A DNA stretch of 64,000 bases from JAHEZL01 sp046074525 (GCA_046074525.1 JBJTOK010000045.1:1-64000), one strand, 5' to 3'; counted from the first letter of the stretch, positions 25,001 through 33,930 are shown. Numbers and translations are program-made. Notes: a model not told the origin generated them from the letters alone.

Positions 25001-27671
25001 CACTGTAAGCTTTTGGATCAAAACTATTCCCCGCCAAAGTTGATGCATCCACTTTCCAGGTTCCGCCGCCTGTAGCTGCTGTTAAATTCACCGCTGCATC
25101 ATCGCTGCAAAATGGGCCAACCTGTGTGATCGAGGAATCAGGCAAGTCATTCACTGTAATGTTTGTTATTGCCGAGGAATCTACGCAACTATTTAAAGTT
25201 GCAATCACTTTATATTTATGGAGACCTACTGTTGTTAAACCGTTTGTAGTGGCAGCCGTTCCGGCACCATCGTATTTCCATTGAAAAGTTGAGCCTGCAG
25301 TTGCAGTAGCTGTCAATACATGCGCTTCACCCTTGCAGAAAGTAGTTTTATTTGGATTGACTGTAATCGAAATATTCGCAGGCAAAGGCTTGATATTAAC
25401 CACTGCTGCGGGAGAAGTCTTCACGCAACTCTTGTTGATATTACCCGCTGTGGCCACCACCAACCGATACGATCCGCTAACAGCAATATTACTTAAAGTC
25501 ACTTTGCCTCCGGCTACAGTACCTGATGACAACGTGTCTTTCCAGGTAGTACCATTATCATGACTCACCTGCCATTTGTAATCGAGGCCGTTAGTCAATC
25601 CAGTTTTCGAAACAACAGAGGCTTTGTTCGGAGAACAAACCGTAAGCACACTCGTCACCATGTCAATATCAGGATTATCGGCTGGAGGTGTGCAGCAGGA
25701 TTTTGCTTTGATCACCACAGGAATAGGATCACAGGCATCCGATTTTTCGATCACCATTTGTCCGAAAGCACCCTGATGTTTATCGTAACCAGTGATATCT
25801 ACGTATCCTGCAACACCATAAGTAGCGCCGGTTCCCGACCAAACAGGATTGGTCAATAAGTTACCTCCGCTTGTTGCCCTGAGATGATAATTTCCGGCAG
25901 GAACAGACATATCCAATGTTACTGAACTGGCTGATCCACAAGGCAAGCTTACAGATTTGGTAGCCACAACCGCATTGCTCGCATCCAGTAACTCCACCGT
26001 AGCAGTGCCTGACCCTGAGCCGGCTGCCCCACAACCGCCGGTCCAGGCCTCTAATCCCATCATAGCCGACTTGATATTGATCGACTGGTAGGTTTTCAAA
26101 TCGGTAGTTAAAGTTTTATCGGCAGTAGATGTATTTACATTTGGTCCTCCCATCGTACCGGCTGTACTGGTATTGGCACTTTGCATCCATAATATTTGAT
26201 CTCCTGTAGTTCCGGTAGCAGGTGTCCAAGAGATAGATGTTCCGGTACCAATTAATGGAGTCATGGTTTGAGAAGTCGACCACTTGTATTTTTTACTATC
26301 GCCCAGGGTAAGTGTAGTTGCTGTTCCACCACCATCGCAATATTCCAGATTAGTTGGAGCTGCAGGCAGTTTAGAAGTAACATTAAACGACTTGGTGAAA
26401 TTACAACCCGCATGTCCGGCAGCACCGGTCACTGTTAAAGTATGCGATCCTGCTTTGTTCACCGTATAGGTTTTTGAAGAACTGCTGCCTGAAGGTCCCG
26501 ACCATGCCACAGAAGACACTGCGCCATTGGGAGCTGTCATTCCGCAATCCAGCGAATAGGATGCCGGACTACATAACTCCAAATCACTTAGCGCCACATT
26601 CACGCTTTCGGTAGCCGTATATGTGGCCGAAACCGCACAGCCTAAATTTCCAACAGGATCATATACACAGGCCCTGTAAGTCCCAACCGTATTCACTGTA
26701 TAATTATTGATTCCTGCATTGGCAGTGATTTCAGTTTGTGTGCTTCCCCCACCACTGTACCAGCGAATGTCTTTACCTCCTCCCGGATTGACTGTATTCC
26801 CGTTATCATCTTTAATAACAAGATTTCGACTGCCTCCTATTTCGCAAAGGTTATCCGAATCAGGTGTGAAGCCGATAGTGTAAGTCACATTAGAGGTTGT
26901 ATTCTGACAGCTATTGATAAAAGAAATATCATCTACTGCGAAATCCAATCCTGTAGCTCCCGCTCCTGGTGAAGAGTTCTTGATTTGAATACGGATAATG
27001 GCCTGGGTATATAAATTGGAATTCACCCAGGTTGTTTTGAATTCATTCCACTGCATTTTCACGTTGGTGATTCCACCGGTAATATTTACCAGCTTACCAT
27101 TGGCGTTATCGGGAACACCTCCGTTTACACCAATAATATCCAATTCCAGTTGAGGGGTCGGATTGGCATTACCAAACAGCGCCAGCCAGGATGAAAAGTA
27201 ATAAGTCTGACCGGGATAAATATTCACCTGCTGCTCCCAAATCACCACATTTCCGTTTCGGGAACGCGAACTGGAAGAAAGATTGTAAATATCGGCAATA
27301 AGGGCAAAACCATCCTTCGTACCAGTGGTGTGATCAGCGAAAGGTCCAACGGTATAAGAGCAGCTCGCATAAGGATTGTAATAATCACTTCCCGAGCAAC
27401 AGCTAATCTGACTGCTCGCAGGCTCACCTTTACCTATCCCCCATTTATCGCCGATGGAATTCCAGCAATTGTTACCGGTGAAATCTCCGGCATAGGTAAG
27501 ATCAGAATAAAAAGAAGGAGTGGTATTGTCGGAAAACTTCCCGCTTTTGGGATACCCCTTCTCGAAATCCCCGTTAAAAACAGCTTCTTTCACGGGTATG
27601 TTGGTACATTGGGAGTATAGGGAATGCGACAGGAGTAGCAAGGCAAAAGCCTTTAACAAGTGTTTATTCAT
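22011..27671 (-). CDS. Giant repeat surface protein, paralogue, with T9SS type B sorting domain
   Basis: 1886 residues from ATG 27671 (MNKHLLKAFALLLLSHSLYS); a frame nine codons longer reads through the promoter block. The layout matches the gene that follows it (16721-21922): jelly-roll-like N-domain (NGDFEKGYPKSG to FAVDDISFINSC), Ig-like domains, GTWSGTG repeats, two PKD-like domains and the type B sorting domain from AFSPNGDGINDLFYPAG. Long blocks are nearly identical to the paralogue (for example the YCHNANKDTIEVT and WYMKAGSCGDTTF region). It has about two additional repeats, around GGTWKVDASTLAGNSFDP and the next unit. A recent tandem duplication followed by repeat gain or loss is the likely history. 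Confidence 0.9.
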   Translation of the reverse strand: MNKHLLKAFALLLLSHSLYSQCTNIPVKEAVFNGDFEKGYPKSGKFSDNTTPSFYSDLTYAGDFTGNNCWNSIGDKWGIGKGEPASSQISCCSGSDYYNPYASCSYTVGPFADHTTGTKDGFALIADIYNLSSSSRSRNGNVVIWEQQVNIYPGQTYYFSSWLALFGNANPTPQLELDIIGVNGGVPDNANGKLVNITGGITNVKMQWNEFKTTWVNSNLYTQAIIRIQIKNSSPGAGATGLDFAVDDISFINSCQNTTSNVTYTIGFTPDSDNLCEIGGSRNLVIKDDNGNTVNPGGGKDIRWYSGGGSTQTEITANAGINNYTVNTVGTYRACVYDPVGNLGCAVSATYTATESVNVALSDLELCSPASYSLDCGMTAPNGAVSSVAWSGPSGSSSSKTYTVNKAGSHTLTVTGAAGHAGCNFTKSFNVTSKLPAAPTNLEYCDGGGTATTLTLGDSKKYKWSTSQTMTPLIGTGTSISWTPATGTTGDQILWMQSANTSTAGTMGGPNVNTSTADKTLTTDLKTYQSINIKSAMMGLEAWTGGCGAAGSGSGTATVELLDASNAVVATKSVSLPCGSASSVTLDMSVPAGNYHLRATSGGNLLTNPVWSGTGATYGVAGYVDITGYDKHQGAFGQMVIEKSDACDPIPVVIKAKSCCTPPADNPDIDMVTSVLTVCSPNKASVVSKTGLTNGLDYKWQVSHDNGTTWKDTLSSGTVAGGKVTLSNIAVSGSYRLVVATAGNINKSCVKTSPAAVVNIKPLPANISITVNPNKTTFCKGEAHVLTATATAGSTFQWKYDGAGTAATTNGLTTVGLHKYKVIATLNSCVDSSAITNITVNDLPDSSITQVGPFCSDDAAVNLTAATGGGTWKVDASTLAGNSFDPKAYSDGSHQIHYNVTVNGCSSHDTVTVQINKRKNATITSVSPMCGNAATVTLAGTDAGGTWSGTGITNTTTGVFDPKVSGAGTFTITYAITGTCGDSKTTSITVNATDSAKILPAGPFCSVDPDYTMKLTAGSTTGGTWSGTGVSAGGVFSPSTGNGTYSLTYTTSGSCPESDNISVTVSNSVVLNITSTKDTYCHNANKDTIEVTALGGKFSTWSGKGIVDADFGYYDPKLANIGNDTIWYMKAGSCGDTTFKVITVTDIDTAKITTPQGPFCQSQGVVTLQKETISDAGAWSGTGITNGSTGAFDPSVGAGAYLIAYKTSGACPVQDTTTIRVVGQMIANIVTSDTTMCKNASAKQIRLSSNSTGGGTWLSAPTAGLVTNTGLFDPTTAGVGVFKIYYAMPGATLGCSAADSVLITVSAIDTAKISTGQGPFCLNDPVQTLKVESASSAGTWSGTGITNAATGSFSPTTAGVGAKLVTYKTSGSCWVQDTMTMYVVNQMVANITNTTASVCEDAGLYTIQKSGNTTPGGTWTSVPAGVVNSAGQFDASQGSAGSTYRVYYSLSGATATCSAQDSIDITIVPREDATITSSKPQAMCVYDQPKQLTTQNSGGIWSGTGVNNNGLFTSPGPGTYKLYYSINGTSGLCPDKDSIVVVVLDTLNSSIQPVTSFCQNLPAQQLTPVKSGGTFSGIAVTSSGSFDPKKAPAGTYDISYTQGGACPTTGHVSVTIDSLPYLYVKQLTGGCVPYTVAFADSAGANVTSAQWIFGDGATATVSTSDASAMHPYTSAGTFYPQLFVEFANGCLDSASASVQIYEVPVADFSFDPMPANALDPNITFTNASAGSDNYRWDFGSTGLPTMSGNTNELVWFDAPNGDTIPVTLISYNAQCADTITKDVFIKGNFTLFVPTAFSPNGDGINDLFYPAGINHRCAVCDNYEFLIFNRWGELIFKSTTVDEPWNGKRSNTLRDAEVDVYVWKLIYTDSFTEKAESQIGKVTLMR

Positions 27672-27698
27672 AGTAGTAGTTCGCAGTAGTAGTGACAC

Positions 27699-27727
27699 TA
27701 TAACAATTCAGTAAAAGAATTGTTACA
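27699..27727 (-). promoter_or_regulatory. Inverted-repeat block upstream of giant gene, shared with its paralogue
   Basis: TAACAATTC (27701-27709) pairs perfectly with GAATTGTTA (27717-27725) across AGTAAAA. The surrounding sequence resembles 21958-21987. It lies 28 bp before the start codon. Confidence 0.45.
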
Positions 27728-27779
27728 CCATCATGCGACTAAAATAGGGAATTGTTTGATTGAGGGCAAGATGAGCTGT

Positions 27780-27842
27780 GAGAGTGAGTTTTGAGAATGA
27801 TTGCCTGGGTAATTTACACAAGCTCTCTCAAAACTCACTCTC
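27780..27842 (-). terminator. 17-bp perfect stem at the end of the ppx-ppk operon
   Basis: GAGAGTGAGTTTTGAGA (27780-27796) and TCTCAAAACTCACTCTC (27826-27842) are exact complements with a 29-nt loop. The right arm overlaps the stop codon of the exopolyphosphatase gene (27841-27843). It would form at the 3' end of that transcript. There is no T-run after it, so 3'-end protection or a role as a repeat element are alternatives to termination. Confidence 0.55.
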
Positions 27843-28734
27843 AATATGAGTTCTTATACTCTTCGTAGAGCTTCCTGATAATTCCATCTCCCATTCCTGT
27901 TTTGGGAACATTGATCACTTCTGCATCCGACCAGCGCATCACATTGAGGAAAATTTCGGCCGCTGGAACAATAACATCGGCGCGATCAGGCTTCATGGCC
28001 ATTTCACTGATTCGCTCTTCGTAAGTCAACTTTTTTATATCCTGATAAATATCCTTCATTACTTCAAAAGTAAGTTCAGACTTTTTACGCGTTCCGGCGA
28101 ACTTACTAAGCTGATTGATATTTCCTCCCGAACCTATGATTTCGAGTTTCTTTTTGTCTTTGCATTTTTCTTTCACCCAGCGCTTCATTTCATCCCAGGT
28201 AGCCTCGGAGACTTTATCCTGCAATAACCGGATAGTACCTATCTTAAATGAAGTAGAAGCCTCGGGAACATTGCGGTGATACAAAGTCAACTCGGTACTC
28301 CCTCCTCCTACATCTACATAAAGGAAAGGCTTTTCATGCGCCAGCAATTGAAACAAATGCGTTTCGTAAATATAATCGGCTTCTTCCTGACCACTGATAA
28401 TATCGATTTTAATGCCAGACTTCTCCCTTACTTCTTTTACAATCTCCTGATTATTCCTGGCATCACGCATGGCTGATGTGGCACAAGCACGATAGCTGAT
28501 TACCTCATGCACCTTCATCAATTTTTCGAAGGCTGTCATGGCGTCCACCAACTTTAAAATGGTAACGTGAGAAATGTGTTGATGATCGAAAGATTCATGC
28601 CCGAGGCGAATGGGCACTCTGTATGATTCATTTTTATTGAATATCACCCCTTTGCTATCCTCTATAACATAATATATAATCAAACGGATAGCGTTTGACC
28701 CTATATCAATAGCAGCAAATTTAAGGATGTTCAT
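27841..28734 (-). CDS. ppx: Ppx/GppA-family exopolyphosphatase
   Basis: 297 residues, the short two-domain form without the C-terminal HD domain. AAIDIGSNAIRLIIY (7-21) is the first phosphate loop of the actin-like ATPase fold, and LYVDVGGGSTELTLY (about 137-151) is the second. CATSAMRDARN and SGQEEADYIYE are further Ppx/GppA blocks. It removes terminal phosphate from polyphosphate or from pppGpp; the sequence does not separate these. It lies six bases after the polyphosphate kinase gene, forming a synthesis/degradation pair on one transcript. Confidence 0.92.
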   Translation of the reverse strand: MNILKFAAIDIGSNAIRLIIYYVIEDSKGVIFNKNESYRVPIRLGHESFDHQHISHVTILKLVDAMTAFEKLMKVHEVISYRACATSAMRDARNNQEIVKEVREKSGIKIDIISGQEEADYIYETHLFQLLAHEKPFLYVDVGGGSTELTLYHRNVPEASTSFKIGTIRLLQDKVSEATWDEMKRWVKEKCKDKKKLEIIGSGGNINQLSKFAGTRKKSELTFEVMKDIYQDIKKLTYEERISEMAMKPDRADVIVPAAEIFLNVMRWSDAEVINVPKTGMGDGIIRKLYEEYKNSY

Positions 28735-28740
28735 GTAAGC

Positions 28741-30774
28741 TTATTTTTGCTTTCTAAGATACTTGTAATATTCTATATGCGCCTCAGTTTTTTTTGACTT
28801 TCCATCAACAAGATATGCATTGCTTAATTTATGATCGAGAATACGCATCTTCACGTTATCGGTCCACTGCGTCTCCATAAACTCCTTGATCTCGCTTTTA
28901 ATTTGAGTATCGTAGATCGGACAAGTTACCTCCACTCTATTATCGAGATTACGTGTTAAAAAATCGGCGGAAGAAATAAAATACTTCGGATGCCCTGCGT
29001 TGTGGAATACAAATATTCGTGCGTGCTCAAGATAGCGACCAACTAAACTGCGCACTTCGAGATTTTCCTCATACCCTGGCAAGCCCTGCGCCACACTGCA
29101 AATGCCGCGCACCAGTAATCGTACTTTCACCCCAGCAGCTGCCGCAGAATAAATTTTCTTCACCATGCCTTCATCGTTCAAGCTATTCATCTTAAGGAAA
29201 ATTTCGGCCCGTTTTCCCGCTTTGGCATTTCGAATTTCCTGATTGATCATACCATTTAACTTCTTTCTGGTATTGAAAGGAGAAACAATAATATGCTTGT
29301 ATTTGTAGGGCTTGTACAAATCTTCAAAAAACTTGAATAAGTTGTGCAAATCGTTACTGATGCGCTTATCAACAGTAAACAAACTAACATCCGAAAAAAC
29401 CTTGGCTGTATCCTTATTGAAATTACCGGTACCAACAGAAGCATAGCGCACCGTTCGGTTACGCTCACGTCGAGATATCAATATTAACTTACTGTGCACT
29501 TTCAAATTCTTGAGTCCGAAAATCACATTCACTCCAGCCTCCTGCAAAACCTTAGCATATTTTATATTTGCAGCCTCATCAAATCGGGCCTGAATTTCCA
29601 TAAGCACCATCACTTTCTTACCATTACTCGCTGCGTTCACCAAAGCATTGATTACTGCCGATTCCTTAGCCAAACGATAAATCGTCATGCGAATCGTACG
29701 AACCTTTGGATCAATTGCTGCATCACGCAAAAAATCAAGCACATGGGTGAAGGAATGATAAGGATATTGTAACAATACATCTTTCTGCTTAAGAACCTTA
29801 AACATACTTTCTCCCGATTTCAAATCGGGATGTTGTAAAGGTTTTTGGGCTTCAAATTCATGTTCAGAAACACCGAATGAGGGGAATTTCATGAAATCAC
29901 GGGCATTATGGTATTTGCCTCCCGGAATCAAAATCTCGGTTTCGGTAATTCTTGATTTCTTGAGAATAAAATGCAGCAGTTTATCCGGAATTTTCAAGTC
30001 GTACACCAAACGCACCGGTGCTCCCTTAGCCCGCTGTTTGATACTACTCGACAGAAGTTCCGACAAGCTTTTTGAAACGTCAACTGCAATTTCCAGCTCA
30101 GCATCACGCGTAACTTTGATGGAATATGCCCTAAAAGTATCGTACTCTTCAAAAAGGGTAAAAATATCGTTGAGATTGTAGCGGATGATATCATCAATAA
30201 ACATCACATACTTCTTTCCTCGGCTTTCAGGCAAAACCACAAAACGCGGCAATGTGTCGGGAATCTCAATGATGGCATATTCATCCTCTTCCTCGTCTTT
30301 TGAATCCTTCAGTACTACTGCCAGATATAAGGTATCATCGTGCAGGTCGGGAAACTTGGGCGCCGATTGTATCATCACAGGAAAAAGGAGCGGACGCACC
30401 TTTTCCGTGAAATAATCCTTCACAAAATCTCCCTGTTCCTTATTCAGCTTGGTATTATCAATTAGAAAAATATCGTTTTTCTCCAACTCCTTCTTTAAAT
30501 CCTGCATGATCTTTTCGGCCGAATGCTGTAAACGCACCACTGTTTTGTGAATCTGAGCCAGCAGAAGCTTATCCTTCTTGTCATGATCCACATTGATTTT
30601 CCTGAACAGTGATCCCACCCTTACCCTGAAAAACTCATCCATGTTATTGGAAAAAATTCCAAGGAAGCGTAAACGCTCGATAAGGGGATTTTTAACATCC
30701 ACCGCTTCCTGCAGCACTCTTTCATTGAAGGAGAGCCAGCTTACTTCTCTATTGATTACGGGTATCTTGGCCAT
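28741..30774 (-). CDS. ppk1: Polyphosphate kinase 1
   Basis: 677 residues, normal PPK1 length. The N-terminal domain begins NREVSWLSFNERVLQEA, and the head domain and two PLD-like C-domains follow. The autophosphorylated histidine is in GLKNLKVHSKLILI and the second HxK-type segment is in EHARIFVFHNAGHPKYFISSAD. YASVGTGNFN and DNRVEVTCPIYD are family blocks. It makes polyphosphate from ATP at the membrane. It is the first gene of the operon with ppx. The divergent PAP2 gene starts 130 bp away. Confidence 0.95.
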   Translation of the reverse strand: MAKIPVINREVSWLSFNERVLQEAVDVKNPLIERLRFLGIFSNNMDEFFRVRVGSLFRKINVDHDKKDKLLLAQIHKTVVRLQHSAEKIMQDLKKELEKNDIFLIDNTKLNKEQGDFVKDYFTEKVRPLLFPVMIQSAPKFPDLHDDTLYLAVVLKDSKDEEEDEYAIIEIPDTLPRFVVLPESRGKKYVMFIDDIIRYNLNDIFTLFEEYDTFRAYSIKVTRDAELEIAVDVSKSLSELLSSSIKQRAKGAPVRLVYDLKIPDKLLHFILKKSRITETEILIPGGKYHNARDFMKFPSFGVSEHEFEAQKPLQHPDLKSGESMFKVLKQKDVLLQYPYHSFTHVLDFLRDAAIDPKVRTIRMTIYRLAKESAVINALVNAASNGKKVMVLMEIQARFDEAANIKYAKVLQEAGVNVIFGLKNLKVHSKLILISRRERNRTVRYASVGTGNFNKDTAKVFSDVSLFTVDKRISNDLHNLFKFFEDLYKPYKYKHIIVSPFNTRKKLNGMINQEIRNAKAGKRAEIFLKMNSLNDEGMVKKIYSAAAAGVKVRLLVRGICSVAQGLPGYEENLEVRSLVGRYLEHARIFVFHNAGHPKYFISSADFLTRNLDNRVEVTCPIYDTQIKSEIKEFMETQWTDNVKMRILDHKLSNAYLVDGKSKKTEAHIEYYKYLRKQK

Positions 30775-30903
30775 AAATTAAAATGCGAAACTACACTCTA
30801 TAAATCTGTATATGAAGAAATTCATATTAAGTTTATGTAAAATGCTAAATTAATTTACATTTAACGGATTTTGTAGCTTAGTGTTTAAATATAACCTTTT
30901 TTC

Positions 30904-31500
30904 ATGTTGAAGAAATTATTGTTCCTCCTGCTGTGCCTCTCGATTGGAAACAAAACTTTTTCCCAAAACTGGGACATTGATCTGCTGCGTGAGATCAACG
31001 TCAACAGAAACACCAAACTAGATGGCACTTTTACCTTCATCACCAATTCGGTAACACCGGTGACTATAAGCACTCCGCTCCTGGTAACAGGTATCGGACT
31101 CATAAAAAAAGACTCCCTATTCACCCGCAAGGGCTTATACATAGGAGCCTCTATTCTGGTGGGCGGAGGTATCACCACCGTCCTCAAGCACAGTATCAAC
31201 AGGACACGTCCCTTTTACGACTATCCTGAAATTCAAAAATTGGCTTCAGCCGGCAGCCCTTCCTTTCCTTCGGGTCATACCAGCGAGGCTTTTTCAGTGG
31301 CAACGTCATTGTCTCTTGCCTTCCCAAAATGGTATGTCATTGCCCCTTCTTTTTTATGGGCCGGAGCAATGGGCTATTCCCGAATGCACCTGGGGGTGCA
31401 TTATCCCAGTGATGTGCTGGCCGGAGCTCTCATTGGTGCCGGATCGGCTTATGCCTGTCATCATTTGAATCTTTGGCTGGCGAGAAGATACCGAATATGA
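30904..31500 (+). CDS. PAP2-superfamily membrane phosphatase
   Basis: 198 residues. The three phosphatase motifs are present: KHSINRTRP (KxxxxxxRP), SPSFPSGHTS (PSGH) and SRMHLGVHYPSDVLAG (SRxxxxxHxxxD). The N-terminus is a signal-like helix (FLLLCLSIGNKTFS), and four to five more helices follow. Enzymes of this kind hydrolyse undecaprenyl diphosphate, phosphatidate or lipid A phosphate on the outer face of the inner membrane. Substrate undetermined. It is divergent from ppk1; the intergenic region contains an ATGTAAA/TTTACAT inverted repeat at 30835-30860. Confidence 0.9.
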   Translation: MLKKLLFLLLCLSIGNKTFSQNWDIDLLREINVNRNTKLDGTFTFITNSVTPVTISTPLLVTGIGLIKKDSLFTRKGLYIGASILVGGGITTVLKHSINRTRPFYDYPEIQKLASAGSPSFPSGHTSEAFSVATSLSLAFPKWYVIAPSFLWAGAMGYSRMHLGVHYPSDVLAGALIGAGSAYACHHLNLWLARRYRI

Positions 31501-31633
31501 GAACAGAGTGCGATTAAACAATTGGCCATCACCACTTTAAAAAGCAGTAGAGTTTGTTAGCCGCAATTCTCAAGACCTGGGCTCAAATCTGATTTTTCTT
31601 CCCTATATTTAGTTTGCACTAACCCCTATTAAA

Positions 31634-32641
31634 ATGAAAAATTCATTCACGCTGGCGCTTTGTGCGCTGGGCCTCTCCTTGCAAGCCAAGAATTACAAAG
31701 GAGCCGAAATATATTCCACAGAATCAGTCCTCTATGGAAAATTTGAAATGTGTATTCAAGCTTCAAAAGCAAGTGGATTGCTCTCCACATTCTTTTTATA
31801 TAAAAATGGCTCCGAGCAACAAGGTGCCGCCTGGGAAGAAATTGACATAGAAATTTTTGGAAAAAACGACGCCTTAAGCTTTCAATCCAACATTATTACC
31901 GGCACAAATGGCGCAACAAAAAGTGAGCAAGTCCACACCAACAACTCTTCCCTTGCTGATGATTTTCACATTTACACCCTAGAATGGACTCCCGATTACA
32001 TTGCCTGGTATTTGGATGGCGAGGAAATGCGAAAATCTACCGGAGCCCAGGTTGCACTTTGCAAATCAGCAATGTCATACCGCTTTAATTCATGGATATC
32101 AAGTTCAGTGCCTTGGGTTGGAACTTTTACCGACACCGATTTACCCGTTCATCAGTTTGTAGACTGGATCTCCTACTCCACCTACACCAAAGGTGCAGGC
32201 GACAATGGCAGCGATTTCACCTTCTCCTGGAAAGATGATTTCAGCACCTTTAATACAGCTAAATGGAGTAAGGCCAACTGGACTTTTGATGGCAACCTCG
32301 TTGATTTTGAACCGGCCAATGCCATCACTAAAGAGGGCAAACTTGTACTTGCCGTTACTACTTCAGCGGCCACTGGATTCAGTGGAACAACACCATCGGG
32401 AAGCTGCTCAGGAACCGGGACTGGAAGCATCGGGGTTGACAACATCAATATATATGTTAGCAATCACACTTTATATCTCAATGGCAGCAACAACATCTGC
32501 ATCTCTGATCTCAGCGGAAAAAAGTTTTTTTCGGGGATCATGACGGATGCTTTGTCGCTAAATGACCTCAGCGCAGGAATGTATGTGCTGAGCATCAATA
32601 ACGGCAAAGTAATCACTAATAAAAAGATTGTAGTGGATTAG
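31634..32641 (+). CDS. GH16 beta-1,3-1,4-glucanase (lichenase), circularly permuted, with T9SS tail
   Basis: 335 residues. After a short signal peptide, KNYKGAEIYSTESVLYGKFE begins the GH16 jelly roll. The catalytic motif is E69-I-D71-I-E73 in WEEIDIEIFGKND (E69 nucleophile, E73 acid/base). FQSNIITG, LEWTPDYIAWYLDGEE and FNSWISSS follow. Residues 193-242 (SDFTFSWKDDFSTFNTAKWS, then NWTFDGNLVDF and GKLVLAVT) correspond to the N-terminal strands of Bacillus lichenase, but here they come after the catalytic half. This order is known from the Fibrobacter succinogenes lichenase. Residues 256-335 are a T9SS type A sorting domain. Expected role: secreted or surface cleavage of mixed-linkage glucan. 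Confidence 0.92.
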   Translation: MKNSFTLALCALGLSLQAKNYKGAEIYSTESVLYGKFEMCIQASKASGLLSTFFLYKNGSEQQGAAWEEIDIEIFGKNDALSFQSNIITGTNGATKSEQVHTNNSSLADDFHIYTLEWTPDYIAWYLDGEEMRKSTGAQVALCKSAMSYRFNSWISSSVPWVGTFTDTDLPVHQFVDWISYSTYTKGAGDNGSDFTFSWKDDFSTFNTAKWSKANWTFDGNLVDFEPANAITKEGKLVLAVTTSAATGFSGTTPSGSCSGTGTGSIGVDNINIYVSNHTLYLNGSNNICISDLSGKKFFSGIMTDALSLNDLSAGMYVLSINNGKVITNKKIVVD

Positions 32642-32661
32642 ATTTCACCAATCCGCAGAAC

Positions 32662-33930
32662 TTACTCAACCACCTTCTCCACCTCATACTTTAAACGCAG
32701 TAAATACAGAGCTTGCGCAAAATCATCATCGATGGAAAAAGTATTTACTCCTACAGGAAGTTCCCGGAAATCATAGGTCTGGAGAAGTCGCCCCCTAACA
32801 TCATACAACTCCGCACTCATCAAATCATTATTGAGTTTATTGACTGTAAAATTATTTCCCGACACCTTAATAAATCCATCGGCAGCATTATAGCAATTGG
32901 CAACGCCCTGAATTTTCGAGTATGCATACTGTCCATCAAAATCGGTTTGTTTCAACCGGTAATAAGCATAACGACCACTAGTGTTTTCAGCAAAACTTTC
33001 GTAGTTGATGATGGTATTGCTGTTACCAGCACCACTCACTATCGCCACCTCTTCCCAGTTTTTTGAATCCCTGCTTTGCTCGATGGTGAAATAATTATTG
33101 TTTATCTCGGAAGCTGTTGACCAGCTGAATTTCACCTTATCGCCCTCACACAACACATTGAAATGCAGGAGTTCCACCGGCAATGGAACACTGCATGATG
33201 CGCAATCGGTAGTAAGCGAAGCACTACCCCAACTTCCCGTACCACTGATAGCACTGGCTCCCGGCTTGGCGCAAACATTCACATTGGAACTGGAAGCAAA
33301 CGGGTGGTTATTATTGGCTATGGCCGTCCCTGTATAACTAATGCAACACGCCCCACTAGGACAACTGAACCAGTTATCCAAAGAGCTGAAGGAAATATTA
33401 CCGGTATTGAGTATCGCCTGTGCATCCTGACAAATACCGCCGCTGTTCTGCCAGTCGCCCAGCGTACCACTAACAGCTATCACCCCGCCATTGGTAACCA
33501 CCGAACCATTGCTATTGAAATTCCCAGTTATATTAAGATGCGAGCCTGGTGAATTCATAAACGAACCCGAAGAATTTTCAAGCAATCCAGAAGTGAAATT
33601 TGCTGTTCCATAATTATAAAATGAAAAACCCGTTGGAATGGTAGAAATACCTGTATTTATAGTTGCACCGGTTTTAATGATCAAACTACCGCTGTTCAGG
33701 TTGGCGCTAAGCGATGTTGTGCCCGAACAAAGGATAAGGGTGCCTCCATTCAGATTCACTCCCGTAAGAGTGCCTCCATTGAAATAGTACGTTCCAGCCA
33801 GGATGTTGACGTTATTGGTCGCCAAAGTTCCCGAACAAGCAGGTTCGGCCGGTATTGAAAGACATTGCGCCATCGCCTTACCTATAGATATAAGCGAAAT
33901 GAGCACAAGCAGGTAATTGTGTTTATTCAT
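32662..33930 (-). CDS. Secreted T9SS type A cargo protein
   Basis: 422 residues with a signal peptide (LLVLISLISIGKAMAQ). Residues 25-200 are rich in Gly, Asn, Ser and Thr with short parallel-beta-like repeats (NLNSGSLIIKTGATIN, SGLLENSSGSFMNSPGS). Residues about 255-345 (LPVELLHFNVLCEGDKVKFS, then TASEINNNYFTIEQS and YYRLKQTDFDG) form the fibronectin-like module that often precedes the sorting domain. The C-terminus (LYDVRGRLLQ... ALYLLRLKYE) is a divergent type A signal. Function unknown. It converges on the glucanase gene with 20 bp between the stops. Confidence 0.82.
   Translation of the reverse strand: MNKHNYLLVLISLISIGKAMAQCLSIPAEPACSGTLATNNVNILAGTYYFNGGTLTGVNLNGGTLILCSGTTSLSANLNSGSLIIKTGATINTGISTIPTGFSFYNYGTANFTSGLLENSSGSFMNSPGSHLNITGNFNSNGSVVTNGGVIAVSGTLGDWQNSGGICQDAQAILNTGNISFSSLDNWFSCPSGACCISYTGTAIANNNHPFASSSNVNVCAKPGASAISGTGSWGSASLTTDCASCSVPLPVELLHFNVLCEGDKVKFSWSTASEINNNYFTIEQSRDSKNWEEVAIVSGAGNSNTIINYESFAENTSGRYAYYRLKQTDFDGQYAYSKIQGVANCYNAADGFIKVSGNNFTVNKLNNDLMSAELYDVRGRLLQTYDFRELPVGVNTFSIDDDFAQALYLLRLKYEVEKVVE

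Noticed and set aside
17500..25200. Regularly spaced repeats in the two giant genes as a CRISPR array
   Set aside because: The repeats are hundreds of bases long, in frame and encode the GTWSGTG protein repeats.
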